Below are positions 1 to 6,645 of a stretch of DNA of 50,734 nt, piece after piece (the stretch's first letter is position 1; each line of letters opens with the position of its first letter). The stretch comes from Desulfatitalea alkaliphila. GTDB taxonomy: Bacteria; Desulfobacterota; Desulfobacteria; Desulfobacterales; Desulfosarcinaceae. The position numbers and the translations under genes were made by a program. Below the pieces are notes generated by a model. That model saw nothing but the letters and a program-made list of their open reading frames with translations. It had not been told where the DNA came from and ran no database searches. The stretch spans positions 1 through 50,734 of the forward strand of contig NZ_JALJRB010000032.1 of the NCBI RefSeq assembly GCF_022968795.1. Direction: 5' to 3'.

Positions 1-35
1 CGCGCCTGCACGCATTGCATCACCCACCCCCCCGC

Positions 36-63
36 CCCACCCGCCTCCGTGCGAGAACAGGCG
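36..63 (+). repeat. 28-bp direct repeat, copy 1
   Basis: This 28-bp block starting CCCACCCGCCTCCGTG is identical to 225-252. The sequences on either side of the two copies diverge quickly, so the repeat unit is short. It does not look coding. Confidence 0.85.
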
Positions 64-160
64 ATGTCACTTTTACAATGGAGAACACCCTTTGTGATCG
101 GCGCGGCTGTAAGGGATTGCGCGTGATCACCATCACAATCGGTTGATGGAACCTTTCCAT

Positions 161-211
161 AAAATAGATAGAATTCATCAACTTAAAACTTTAAACTTAA
201 AAATTAAAACT
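161..211 (+). repeat. AT-rich direct repeat, copy 1
   Basis: Block beginning AAAATAGATAGAATTCAT followed by runs of the TTAAAACTT type. It matches 448-498 with scattered substitutions. Each copy consists of a GATAGAATTCAT core and three related TTAAAACTT-like units. Confidence 0.7.
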
Positions 212-224
212 GCCCGCCAGGGCT

Positions 225-252
225 CCCACCCGCCTCCGTGCGAGAACAGGCG
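225..252 (+). repeat. 28-bp direct repeat, copy 2
   Basis: Exact second copy of the block at 36-63. Each copy is followed some 100-200 bases later by one of the AT-rich repeats at 161-211 and 448-498, so the whole unit may have been duplicated and then diverged. Confidence 0.85.
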
Positions 253-329
253 GTGCGCCTTTTGCGGATGGATGCATTCGATTATACGGTGCCGGACGAA
301 ACGGCGATCGATGGTTAACGATCCCATAG

Positions 330-349
330 GGGCACGGCATGCCGTGCCC
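330..349. repeat. 20-bp perfect palindrome, copy 1
   Basis: GGGCACGGCATGCCGTGCCC is its own reverse complement. With the copy at 375-394 and flanking TAGGGG/CCCCTA it forms a larger nested inverted repeat of the kind often scattered between genes (REP-like). Confidence 0.85.
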
Positions 350-374
350 TTGCCGGATGTCCGAGGGGAAACCC

Positions 375-394
375 GGGCACGGCATGCCGTGCCC
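375..394. repeat. 20-bp perfect palindrome, copy 2
   Basis: Exact second copy of the palindrome at 330-349, 25 bases downstream of it. The outer flanks (TAGGGG on the left, CCCCTA on the right) extend the symmetry of the pair as a whole. Confidence 0.85.
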
Positions 395-447
395 CTACGG
401 GTTGGATGGGTGGCAATACCCATCTGCCTGATCGCCCCAAACCCATT

Positions 448-498
448 AAAATCGATAGAATTCATTAGCTTAAAACTTAACACGTAAAACTTAAAACT
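448..498 (+). repeat. AT-rich direct repeat, copy 2
   Basis: Imperfect copy of 161-211, beginning AAAATCGATAGAATTCAT, followed by three TAAAACTT-type units. It lies just after the paired palindromes. Confidence 0.7.
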
Positions 499-629
499 CT
501 CTAACATATGGAAATGCTTGCCCCGAGGGGCCGGAACGGGTATAAGAAAAGCGAGTATGCTGATATAATTGAGAATAAGGCGTCCCCAAAAATATCATAT
601 TGGATAAGGGCAACCCCTATATCTTGCGC

Positions 630-659
630 TTTACAAAAAGTGGGTGCACAGCCTATAGG
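630..659 (+). promoter_or_regulatory. Putative sigma-70 promoter of the OsmC gene
   Basis: TTTACA and TATAGG are separated by 18 bases, about 50 bases upstream of the OsmC start. Directly after it, GGCGTA and TACGCC form a 6-bp inverted repeat at 659-677 with a 7-base spacer, close to the expected start of transcription. The -10 match is only moderate. Confidence 0.4.
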
Positions 660-710
660 GCGTAATGGCGATACGCCGCCTTTCCGTGATCCTCATTCAG
701 GAGCGATTCA

Positions 711-1154
711 ATGCCGACCACAACCGTTCGTTGGGTATTAGGCAAACAGTTCGTGGGCACCGATTCCCGCCATCAGTCCGTGGTGCTGTCCGGCGACGAC
801 CCGGCCTCGGGCGTCAGCCCTTCCCAGGTGCTGCTGATCGGGTTGTCCGCCTGTTCGGCCTATGATGTGTTGAATATCATGAACAAGAAGCGGCAGCCGT
901 TGACCATGCTGGAGGTGATCGCCGAGGGCGAACAGGACGCCAAACCCCCTTGGGCCTACCGCCGCATCCATTTGACCTATCGGGTCAGCGGCAAGGATTT
1001 GACGCCCAAGGCACTGACCCAGGCGATCCGGCTTTCCCAGGAAAAGTATTGTTCCGTGGCTGCAACGGTGCGGGGAGTGGCTGAAATCACTACGGAATTC
1101 GTGATCGTGGCGCCAACAGACAGCAATGCAAAGAACGGCCCTGACGAAGAATAG
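711..1154 (+). CDS. OsmC-family protein
   Basis: 147-residue protein of the OsmC/Ohr fold, cytoplasmic thiol-dependent peroxidases. The two family cysteines are visible: C48 in LSACSAYD at the start of the long central helix, and C114 in KYCSVAAT. The spacing fits the YhfA-like OsmC branch rather than Ohr. The family reduces organic or inorganic hydroperoxides through a Cys-Cys pair. Its actual substrate here cannot be read from sequence. The ATG is preceded by AGGAGCGATTCA, a good ribosome binding site. The gene stands alone, with about 135 bases to the next gene. Confidence 0.85.
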   Translation: MPTTTVRWVLGKQFVGTDSRHQSVVLSGDDPASGVSPSQVLLIGLSACSAYDVLNIMNKKRQPLTMLEVIAEGEQDAKPPWAYRRIHLTYRVSGKDLTPKALTQAIRLSQEKYCSVAATVRGVAEITTEFVIVAPTDSNAKNGPDEE

Positions 1155-1289
1155 CGGGGGCATATTATTTGCATTTCATGGTCGGAACGGCGTGGCGCGT
1201 CAAAGGAGGAAACCGAAGGCATCCTCGGGCCGGGCCGGGCAGCGCCATCGGGTGTGAAGGCAACGAGGTGCCGTGGGTGCTGTTTCCGG

Positions 1290-1916
1290 ATGAACATTAG
1301 CGAACCGATGGAAAGCGTGGCGAAAGCGAGCGGACGACAACTGGCCTGCATCTGGGTGGCGGCCCTGTGGATCGCATGGGCCTGCTGGATTGTTCCGCCG
1401 GCGGCGGCCGACATTTACATTTACATCGACGAGAACGGGGTGCTCCATTTCACCAACACCCCCACATCGGGCGACTTCAAGCTCTACATGCGCGAAACGC
1501 CGACCCGGCCCCCATCCTGGCGCAACAACCGAAACTACGACGACGTGATCACCGAAGCCGCCGATATGACGGGCCTCTCCTTCTCCTTGCTCAAGGCGGT
1601 GATCCATGTGGAGTCCTATTTCGATCCGCGGGCGATCTCCAAGAAAGGGGCCATGGGTTTGATGCAGATCATGCCGGACAATTTCAGTTTGCTGAATATT
1701 TCCGACCCCTTCGATCCGTGGGAGAACATCATGGGCGGCGCCCAATATCTGAAAAGCATGCTGGAGCGGTTCGATCATCAGCTGCCCCTGGCCCTGGCCG
1801 CCTACAACGCCGGCCCCACGGCCGTCAGTCGATACAACGACATCCCCCCTTTTCCTGAAACCCAAGACTATGTGCAGAAGGTGCTGCGCTTTTTCAACTT
1901 TTACAATAAAGAGTAG
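1290..1916 (+). CDS. Lytic transglycosylase (SLT domain) with DUF4124 N-terminus
   Basis: Exported peptidoglycan lytic transglycosylase. A hydrophobic signal segment (WVAALWIAWACW) ends near AAADIYIY. It is followed by a DUF4124-like segment (IDENGVLHFTNTP) and a Slt-type lysozyme-fold domain. The catalytic Glu sits in HVESYFDPRA, followed by the family block KGAMGLMQIMP and the AAYNAGP motif. Such enzymes cleave the MurNAc-GlcNAc bond to give 1,6-anhydro ends. The ATG at 1290 is chosen for signal-peptide length. A GTG at 1254 and an ATG at 1308 are in frame, and none has a strong ribosome binding site. It is convergent with the downstream flavoprotein gene, 15 bases away. Confidence 0.85.
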   Translation: MNISEPMESVAKASGRQLACIWVAALWIAWACWIVPPAAADIYIYIDENGVLHFTNTPTSGDFKLYMRETPTRPPSWRNNRNYDDVITEAADMTGLSFSLLKAVIHVESYFDPRAISKKGAMGLMQIMPDNFSLLNISDPFDPWENIMGGAQYLKSMLERFDHQLPLALAAYNAGPTAVSRYNDIPPFPETQDYVQKVLRFFNFYNKE

Positions 1917-1931
1917 CACCGGCGCGAAGCA

Positions 1932-2843
1932 TCAGGCGGCCGCCCTTTTGGCCTTGGCATGGTTGGCGGCGTAAACACCGGCCACGCAACCCTCCCCCAC
2001 GGCCTTGGCCATCTGCCAGGGCGGGCCACAAATATCCCCGGCGGCGAAGATGCCCGCCATGTTGGTGGCCTGTTGCTTGTCGGTCTGGATGTAGCGCATT
2101 TCCGGGTCCAGCATGATCCCCAGGTTGGTGGCCAGCTGCAGCAGCCCCTTGGCGCCCTGTTCGATGAACACACCGGTGAGCGGCAGGGATTCGCCCGACG
2201 CCAGGATGAGCCTTTCCACTTGATTTTCGCCTTCTATGGCTTTGACGGCGGCGCCCTGGTGCACGACCACCGTTCCGGCGTCCAGTTTGTCCCTGAGGTG
2301 GTCGGATACCTCGAGCTTGTCGCAAATCAGGTGCACCTTGTCGGCGATCTCGGTCAAGGTCAAGGCGCCATCCACGGCGGCGCTTTCGTTGCCCACCACG
2401 GCCACGGTTTCGCCTTTGTAAAAGTGGCCGTCACAATCCACGCAGTAGCTGACCCCCTTGCCCAACAGGGTCTTCTCGCCCGGCACGCCCAATCGATTGC
2501 GCTGCGTTCCGGTGGCAATGATCAAGGCGGTGGCCAAGAAGGTCGTCCCGGTTTCGGTTTTCAGGGCATACCCGTTCTCCTGCGGATCGATGGCCAACAC
2601 ATCCTCGTCCAGAAACCGGGCACCGAAGTTGGCCGCCTGTTGCCGGCCGTTCTCCAGCATCGTGTCCCCGGCCACATCGAACATGCAACAAAAATTTTCG
2701 ATGTGGGCATGAAACAGGCTGCTTTTGGCCTCCTTACCCAATACCACCACCGACACCTTTTTGCGCGCGGCATGAATGGCGGCCTGCAAGCCGGCCGGGC
2801 CGGTACCCAAGATGGCCACATCGACGGTTTGGCTGTTGTCCAT
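1932..2843 (-). CDS. Thioredoxin-reductase-like FAD/NAD(P) disulfide oxidoreductase
   Basis: 303-residue flavoprotein of the low-molecular-weight thioredoxin reductase family. It has the N-terminal FAD motif GTGPAG (13-18), the redox pair C134-V-D-C137, a second dinucleotide-binding loop (VVGNESAAVDGA, changed from the usual GGG form) and the C-terminal FAD block AAGDICGPP. These enzymes move electrons from NAD(P)H through FAD to the CxxC and on to a partner protein. No thioredoxin gene is adjacent, so the partner is unknown. The altered NAD(P)-binding loop may mean changed cofactor preference. Start ATG at 2843 has GGAGAATCAGT upstream. A promoter is visible at 2893-2921. Confidence 0.87.
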   Translation of the reverse strand: MDNSQTVDVAILGTGPAGLQAAIHAARKKVSVVVLGKEAKSSLFHAHIENFCCMFDVAGDTMLENGRQQAANFGARFLDEDVLAIDPQENGYALKTETGTTFLATALIIATGTQRNRLGVPGEKTLLGKGVSYCVDCDGHFYKGETVAVVGNESAAVDGALTLTEIADKVHLICDKLEVSDHLRDKLDAGTVVVHQGAAVKAIEGENQVERLILASGESLPLTGVFIEQGAKGLLQLATNLGIMLDPEMRYIQTDKQQATNMAGIFAAGDICGPPWQMAKAVGEGCVAGVYAANHAKAKRAAA

Positions 2844-3147
2844 ACTGATTCTCCTTCACTGATTGGAATTGCATTGAATCATTCAGGGGTAAATGATATA
2901 GGTTGCTATTTTTTGTGTCAGCACCATGCCCTGGGTGTCAAAATGGGCATGCAAGGACGAAAAATCAAGGGACAACCCTTCTTGGAGAGGGGTACAGCGC
3001 AACATCGATCCGGATCCGCCGGAGGCACAATGATGCCTTGCCGAAGGGGCGGCGGATGGCGTCACGGTCGGCAGCACCCTTGCCTCATGGTGCATGGGCC
3101 TTATATTAGCGATCTCCCGGCCTACCATTCTAAAGGAGCATAACCGC
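2844..3147. other. Divergent intergenic region between flavoprotein and cysE
   Basis: About 300 bases without a gene. It holds the minus-strand promoter at 2893-2921 and a potential leader hairpin before cysE. In the hairpin, ATCCGCC (3014-3020) pairs with GGCGGAT (3051-3057), and AGGCA (3023-3027) pairs with TGCCT (3034-3038) inside it. A weak TTGCCT...TATATT pair about 30-60 bases upstream of cysE could be its promoter. I see no known riboswitch class. Confidence 0.5.
2893..2921 (-). promoter_or_regulatory. Putative sigma-70 promoter of the thioredoxin-reductase-like gene
   Basis: Read on the minus strand: CTGACA (5 of 6 to consensus), a 17-base spacer, then TATCAT (5 of 6). The -10 is about 50 bases upstream of the ATG. 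Confidence 0.55.
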
Positions 3148-4146
3148 ATGAACGATCGCCACACAACTTCCGGACACCATCATCACGACCACACGGATAC
3201 CTGCAAAACCGACCTGGCCGCCAGCAAACGCATGAAGGCCAAGGTGCCGGAGATCGCCGAGCGGATCATCGAACATTGCCGGAGTGCCGAGTGTTATACC
3301 CACATCGACTATGAGCCCATCCCGGGGGAAGGTTTTGTCGCCGACCTCATCGACAAGTTCCGCGAAATATTGTTTCCCGGTTATTTTTCCCGGGGCAAGC
3401 TGGATCCGGCCAACATGAAATACAACCTGGGCCAAAGCATCTCCCAGCTTTACGACATGCTGGCCGAACAGATCGGCCACCACATCCGGCACGACTGCAT
3501 GCGCTACGACCTGCCTTGCAGCGAGTGCGAACACGGCGGACAGGTCAAAGCGCTGGCCCTGCTGGAAGCCATTCCCGGCATCCGGCGGATGCTGGCCACC
3601 GACGTGCAGGCCACCTTCGACGGTGATCCGGCCGCCAAGAGCCACGACGAAATCATTTTCAGCTACCCCGGCATCTTTGCCATCATGGTGCACCGCGTGG
3701 CCCACCAACTTTTTCAACAGGAGGTGCCGCTGCTGCCGCGCATCATGAGCGAACACGCCCACAGCTTGACCGGCATCGACATTCACCCGGGCGCAACCAT
3801 CGGTCCGCGGTTCGTCATCGACCATGGCACCGGCGTGGTGATCGGCGAAACCACCTTGATCGGCACCAATGTGCGCATTTACCAGGGGGTGACCCTGGGC
3901 GCCCTCAGCCTGCCGAAAAACGCCGGCGAACAGTACCGGGGCAAGAAGCGCCACCCCACCATCGAGGACGACGTAATCATCTATTCGGGCACCACCATTT
4001 TGGGTGGCGACACCGTCATCGGCGCCCGCTCGGTGATCGGCGGTAATGTCTGGTTGACCCAATCGGTGCCCCCGGACACAACGGTCATGATGGAAAAACC
4101 CCGGCTGATCTACAAATCGACCGAAGAGAAACGGAAAGGAGCCTGA
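3148..4146 (+). CDS. cysE: Serine O-acetyltransferase
   Basis: 332-residue serine acetyltransferase, which makes O-acetylserine from serine and acetyl-CoA, the first step of cysteine synthesis. After a His-rich start (GHHHHDH near residue 10) comes a long N-terminal helical region of about 180 residues, then the left-handed beta-helix. The beta-helix shows hexapeptide-type repeats ([30 protein letters not shown]). The catalytic region HEIIF-like/[10 protein letters not shown] and the [11 protein letters not shown] block are present. The long N-terminus is the EpsC-type form common in anaerobes. ATG at 3148 follows TAAAGGAGCATAACCGC. It lies 1 base before cysK, so the two form an operon. Confidence 0.93.
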   Translation: MNDRHTTSGHHHHDHTDTCKTDLAASKRMKAKVPEIAERIIEHCRSAECYTHIDYEPIPGEGFVADLIDKFREILFPGYFSRGKLDPANMKYNLGQSISQLYDMLAEQIGHHIRHDCMRYDLPCSECEHGGQVKALALLEAIPGIRRMLATDVQATFDGDPAAKSHDEIIFSYPGIFAIMVHRVAHQLFQQEVPLLPRIMSEHAHSLTGIDIHPGATIGPRFVIDHGTGVVIGETTLIGTNVRIYQGVTLGALSLPKNAGEQYRGKKRHPTIEDDVIIYSGTTILGGDTVIGARSVIGGNVWLTQSVPPDTTVMMEKPRLIYKSTEEKRKGA

Positions 4147-4147
4147 C

Positions 4148-5068
4148 ATGCATATCCACAATAGCGTCAGTGCCACCATCGGCCACACCCCCTTGGTACG
4201 CCTGGGCCGCATCGCCGCCGGAGCGGCGGCGGATGTGGTAGCCAAACTGGAATTCGCCAACCCCCTGGGCAGTGTCAAGGATCGCATCGCCGCCGGCATG
4301 ATCGCCGATGCGGAACGCCGGGGGCTGATCAACGCCCAAACCCTGGTGGTGGAGCCGACCAGCGGCAACACCGGCATCGGCCTGGCCTTCGTCTGTGCCG
4401 CCAAGGGATACCGGCTCTGCCTGACCATGCCCGAAACCATGAGCCAGGAAAGGCGCAAGCTGCTGGTTCATCTGGGCGCCGAACTGGTGTTGACCCCAGG
4501 TCCGGAAGGCATGGGCGGCGCCATTGCCAAGGCCCGGGAGATCCTGTCGCGCCAGGAGAACACCTTCATGCCCAACCAGTTCGAGAATCCGGCCAACGCG
4601 CAATCCCACCGGGAAACCACGGGCCCCGAAATTTGGGAAGATACGGAGGGGCGGGTCGATTTTCTGGTCTCCGGCGTGGGTACCGGGGGCACCATCACCG
4701 GCGTCAGCCAGGCCATAAAGCCCAAGAATCCCGATTTCAAAGCCATCGCCGTGGAGCCGTCCGCATCGCCGGTACTGTCGGGCGGTGCCAAGGGCCCCCA
4801 TAAGATTCAAGGCATCGGCGCCGGGTTCGTGCCCAAAGTCCTGGACCAAAGCCTGGTCGACGAGGTGATCACGGTCGGCGACGACGACGCCTTCACCACG
4901 GCCCGCCGCTTGGCGGCCGAAGAAGGCATCTTGTGCGGCATCTCCTCGGGCGCCGCCGTGTGGGCGGCGCTGCAAGTGGCGCAACGCAAGGAGAATCAGG
5001 GCAAGCGCATTGTGGTCATTCTGCCCAGCACGGGGGAACGCTACATTAGTACGCCGTTATTTAAATAA
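4148..5068 (+). CDS. cysK: Cysteine synthase (O-acetylserine sulfhydrylase)
   Basis: 306-residue PLP enzyme that combines O-acetylserine with sulfide to give cysteine. The PLP lysine is in NPLGSVKDR (about residue 43), the substrate loop is PTSGNTGIG, the phosphate-binding loop is [10 protein letters not shown], and the C-terminal SSGAAVWAA block is present. Length is typical for CysK. Directly coupled to cysE, it should form the cysteine synthase complex with it. Sulfide would be freely available in a sulfate reducer. No regulatory site was found between the two genes. Confidence 0.95.
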   Translation: MHIHNSVSATIGHTPLVRLGRIAAGAAADVVAKLEFANPLGSVKDRIAAGMIADAERRGLINAQTLVVEPTSGNTGIGLAFVCAAKGYRLCLTMPETMSQERRKLLVHLGAELVLTPGPEGMGGAIAKAREILSRQENTFMPNQFENPANAQSHRETTGPEIWEDTEGRVDFLVSGVGTGGTITGVSQAIKPKNPDFKAIAVEPSASPVLSGGAKGPHKIQGIGAGFVPKVLDQSLVDEVITVGDDDAFTTARRLAAEEGILCGISSGAAVWAALQVAQRKENQGKRIVVILPSTGERYISTPLFK

Positions 5069-5254
5069 GCACGACTTCATTTAATAATTGACATTTTTTA
5101 CTTTTTGCTTCAAACAATGGACAAGCTGGACACTTGTTGCACCCGCACCGGATGACCGTGCAACTTGAACGAGGGCAGGTAGTCGCTGTTATCCGTCTGT
5201 TTTAATGTGAAAAGCGGTCCGACAATGGGATAGAACCGATTAGACAGGAAGCGA

Positions 5255-5896
5255 ATGATGGGAATTCAAGAGCGCAAGGAGAGGGAAAAGGAGAGAAGAC
5301 GCCAGCAGATCGTTGTAGCTGCCAAACGGGTCTTCTCGGAGAAGGGCTTCAACAAGGCCACCATGGAGGATATCGCCAAGGAGGCCGAACTCAGTCCCGG
5401 AACACTTTATCTTTATTTTAAAAACAAGGAGGAGCTGTATGCCTCCTTGTCTTTGCGTATTCTGCAATATCTGCACATCCGCATCTCCCACGTGATCAAT
5501 CAGCAGGAGTTGGATCCCTGGCAGAAGCTGGATGCGCTCAAGGAGGTGATGTTCGACGTCTACGATTTCGATCCGTTGATCATCATCAACATGTTTCACC
5601 TCCAATCCAGCGAGACGCTGAAGAATCTGTCCGAGGATCTGATCGAGGAGATCAAGACCCTCTCGCGCAACTCCATCGGCGCCATCGCCCAGGTGTTCGA
5701 GGAAGGGATCAAGAAGGGGCTGTTCATTGATCGCCACCCGGTGGCGCTGTCCGACATCACCTGGGGCATTTTCGCCGGCGTGGTGTTGTGGGAATCGAGC
5801 AAGAAAATCATCGACCAGGACAAGGACCATCTTAAGTCCACGCTCAAAACCGCTTATGAAATTTTCGATCGCGGGATCATGCTCAAGCGGCCGTAA
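5255..5896 (+). CDS. TetR/AcrR-family transcriptional regulator
   Basis: 213 residues. The N-terminal helix-turn-helix is clear: AAKRVFSEKGFNKATMEDIAKEA followed by LSPGTLYLYFKNKEELY. The remaining 150 residues form the variable ligand-binding domain. A highly charged start (KEREKERRRQQ) precedes the DNA-binding domain. Two ATGs in tandem (5255, 5258) follow CAGGAAGCG. No obvious target gene is adjacent: cysK lies upstream in the same direction with a 186-base gap, and the next gene is convergent. The ligand cannot be deduced. Confidence 0.85.
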   Translation: MMGIQERKEREKERRRQQIVVAAKRVFSEKGFNKATMEDIAKEAELSPGTLYLYFKNKEELYASLSLRILQYLHIRISHVINQQELDPWQKLDALKEVMFDVYDFDPLIIINMFHLQSSETLKNLSEDLIEEIKTLSRNSIGAIAQVFEEGIKKGLFIDRHPVALSDITWGIFAGVVLWESSKKIIDQDKDHLKSTLKTAYEIFDRGIMLKRP

Positions 5897-5926
5897 GGGA
5901 GAGCGTACCCGTAAGGGCGACCGTAC
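5892..5926 (+). repeat. Tandem imperfect 17-bp repeat
   Basis: CGTAAGGGAGAGCGTAC (5892-5908) is followed after one base by CGTAAGGGCGACCGTAC (5910-5926), with two differences. The first copy includes the stop codon of the TetR gene. No function is apparent. Confidence 0.7.
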
Positions 5927-5975
5927 GCCGTTTGTCTGAAAGATGGTGCCGGTCAAGTCAAGCAAAATGCCGACG

Positions 5976-6023
5976 AAAAAAGGCCCGTCGCGCGACCCTT
6001 GAGTCGCCGGGTGGGCCTTTTTT
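5976..6023. terminator. Bidirectional rho-independent terminator
   Basis: AAAAAAGGCCC on the left and GGGCCTTTTTT on the right form an 11-bp stem with further partial pairing (GTCG/GTCG region) inside. It lies between two convergent genes, with a T-run on either strand, so it should serve both. Confidence 0.85.
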
Positions 6024-6074
6024 AATGGCGTGCCGGCAAACCGCCTTCACCGTTGCGGTTGTGGTTTCAAAAGT

Positions 6075-6554
6075 TTAATAGTCGGCGGGGTGGCACTGAA
6101 CGCACCCGGTGGGGCCGGTGGGGGCCACACGCTCGGCGTCCGGTCGCCGGGAGGACATCAACTTCTCGTTTTCCCGTTTGATTTCCAGGTGACAACCGAT
6201 GCATGACTCATGGAAAGCGTTCTTGTGGTAACGGATCTGCAGCTGCCGATCCTTTGACGGCTGACCGACGTCATCCACGGGGGCTTCGGCCACATCGTGG
6301 CAACCGGCCGCGCTGCAACTGCCGATGGGCGACACCTTGTCCCATGTGTGATGGCACTCCCGGCAACTGTAACCGAAATGGGCGGCATGGGGAAAAGTGA
6401 CGGAGGCGCGCTTGGCTTCCGCAGTCAACGGCTCCAGGATGATATTGCCCATGGGCACGCACATCTCGTTATCCTTGGCGGCCGATACCGGCCCCCAAAC
6501 CAGACCCACTACGATCATCGACGCTGCTGCCAACAACCACAAACGCTTTCGCAT
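6075..6554 (-). CDS. Periplasmic tetraheme cytochrome c3-family protein
   Basis: 159 residues with a Sec signal peptide (MRKRLWLLAAASMIVVGLVWG, cleaved near VSAA). It has four heme-attachment sites in order: CRECH, CSAAGCH, CIGCH and CVQCH. The second has four residues between the cysteines, as seen in class III cytochromes c3. Extra His residues for distal ligation are present (FPHAAHF, HHTW, YHKNAFH). Such proteins carry electrons between periplasmic hydrogenases or formate dehydrogenases and membrane redox complexes in sulfate reducers. No hydrogenase is nearby, so the partner is unknown. The gene stands downstream of the DUF4388 gene with its own promoter-like sequence. Confidence 0.9.
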   Translation of the reverse strand: MRKRLWLLAAASMIVVGLVWGPVSAAKDNEMCVPMGNIILEPLTAEAKRASVTFPHAAHFGYSCRECHHTWDKVSPIGSCSAAGCHDVAEAPVDDVGQPSKDRQLQIRYHKNAFHESCIGCHLEIKRENEKLMSSRRPDAERVAPTGPTGCVQCHPADY

Positions 6555-6595
6555 GTTCTACCCCCTCTGACATGTTTCCGGAAAATATGCCGCCC

Positions 6596-6628
6596 GCTAT
6601 AATATGTTCCGCGCCAATTTTCAATCAA
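6596..6628 (-). promoter_or_regulatory. Putative promoter of the cytochrome c3 gene
   Basis: On the minus strand two overlapping readings exist: TTGAAA, 17 bases, TATAGC; or TTGATT, 18 bases, TATTAT. Both place transcription start about 35-45 bases before the ATG. Confidence 0.45.
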
Positions 6629-6645
6629 ATTCTGGCGTCGATGGC

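Larger units (their letters stand above)
1..710. other. Gene-free repeat-rich stretch
   Basis: I see no convincing gene here. Short open frames exist on both strands but run through the repeats and have no ribosome binding site or recognisable product. The stretch contains a 28-bp exact direct repeat, a second AT-rich direct repeat of about 50 bp, and two copies of a 20-bp perfect palindrome, each listed separately. The last 80 bases before the OsmC gene carry a plausible promoter. The composition switches between GC-rich palindromes and AT-rich blocks, as in intergenic repeat clusters. Confidence 0.7.

Noticed and set aside
143-487. Short open frames on both strands in the first 500 bases
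   Set aside because: They run through palindromes and direct repeats, have no ribosome binding site, and the encoded sequences are repetitive products of the repeats.
577-587. AAGGCGTCCCC compared with the ends of the palindrome at 45132
   Set aside because: The shared part is about ten bases without a second arm, too short to claim a related element.
1202-1214. A very strong ribosome-binding-like AAAGGAGGAAACC before the lytic transglycosylase
   Set aside because: No ATG, GTG or TTG follows at a usable distance. The in-frame starts are 40-95 bases downstream, so it was not used to set the start.
5088-5116. TTGACA upstream of the first TetR gene considered as a promoter
   Set aside because: No acceptable -10 hexamer lies 16-18 bases downstream.
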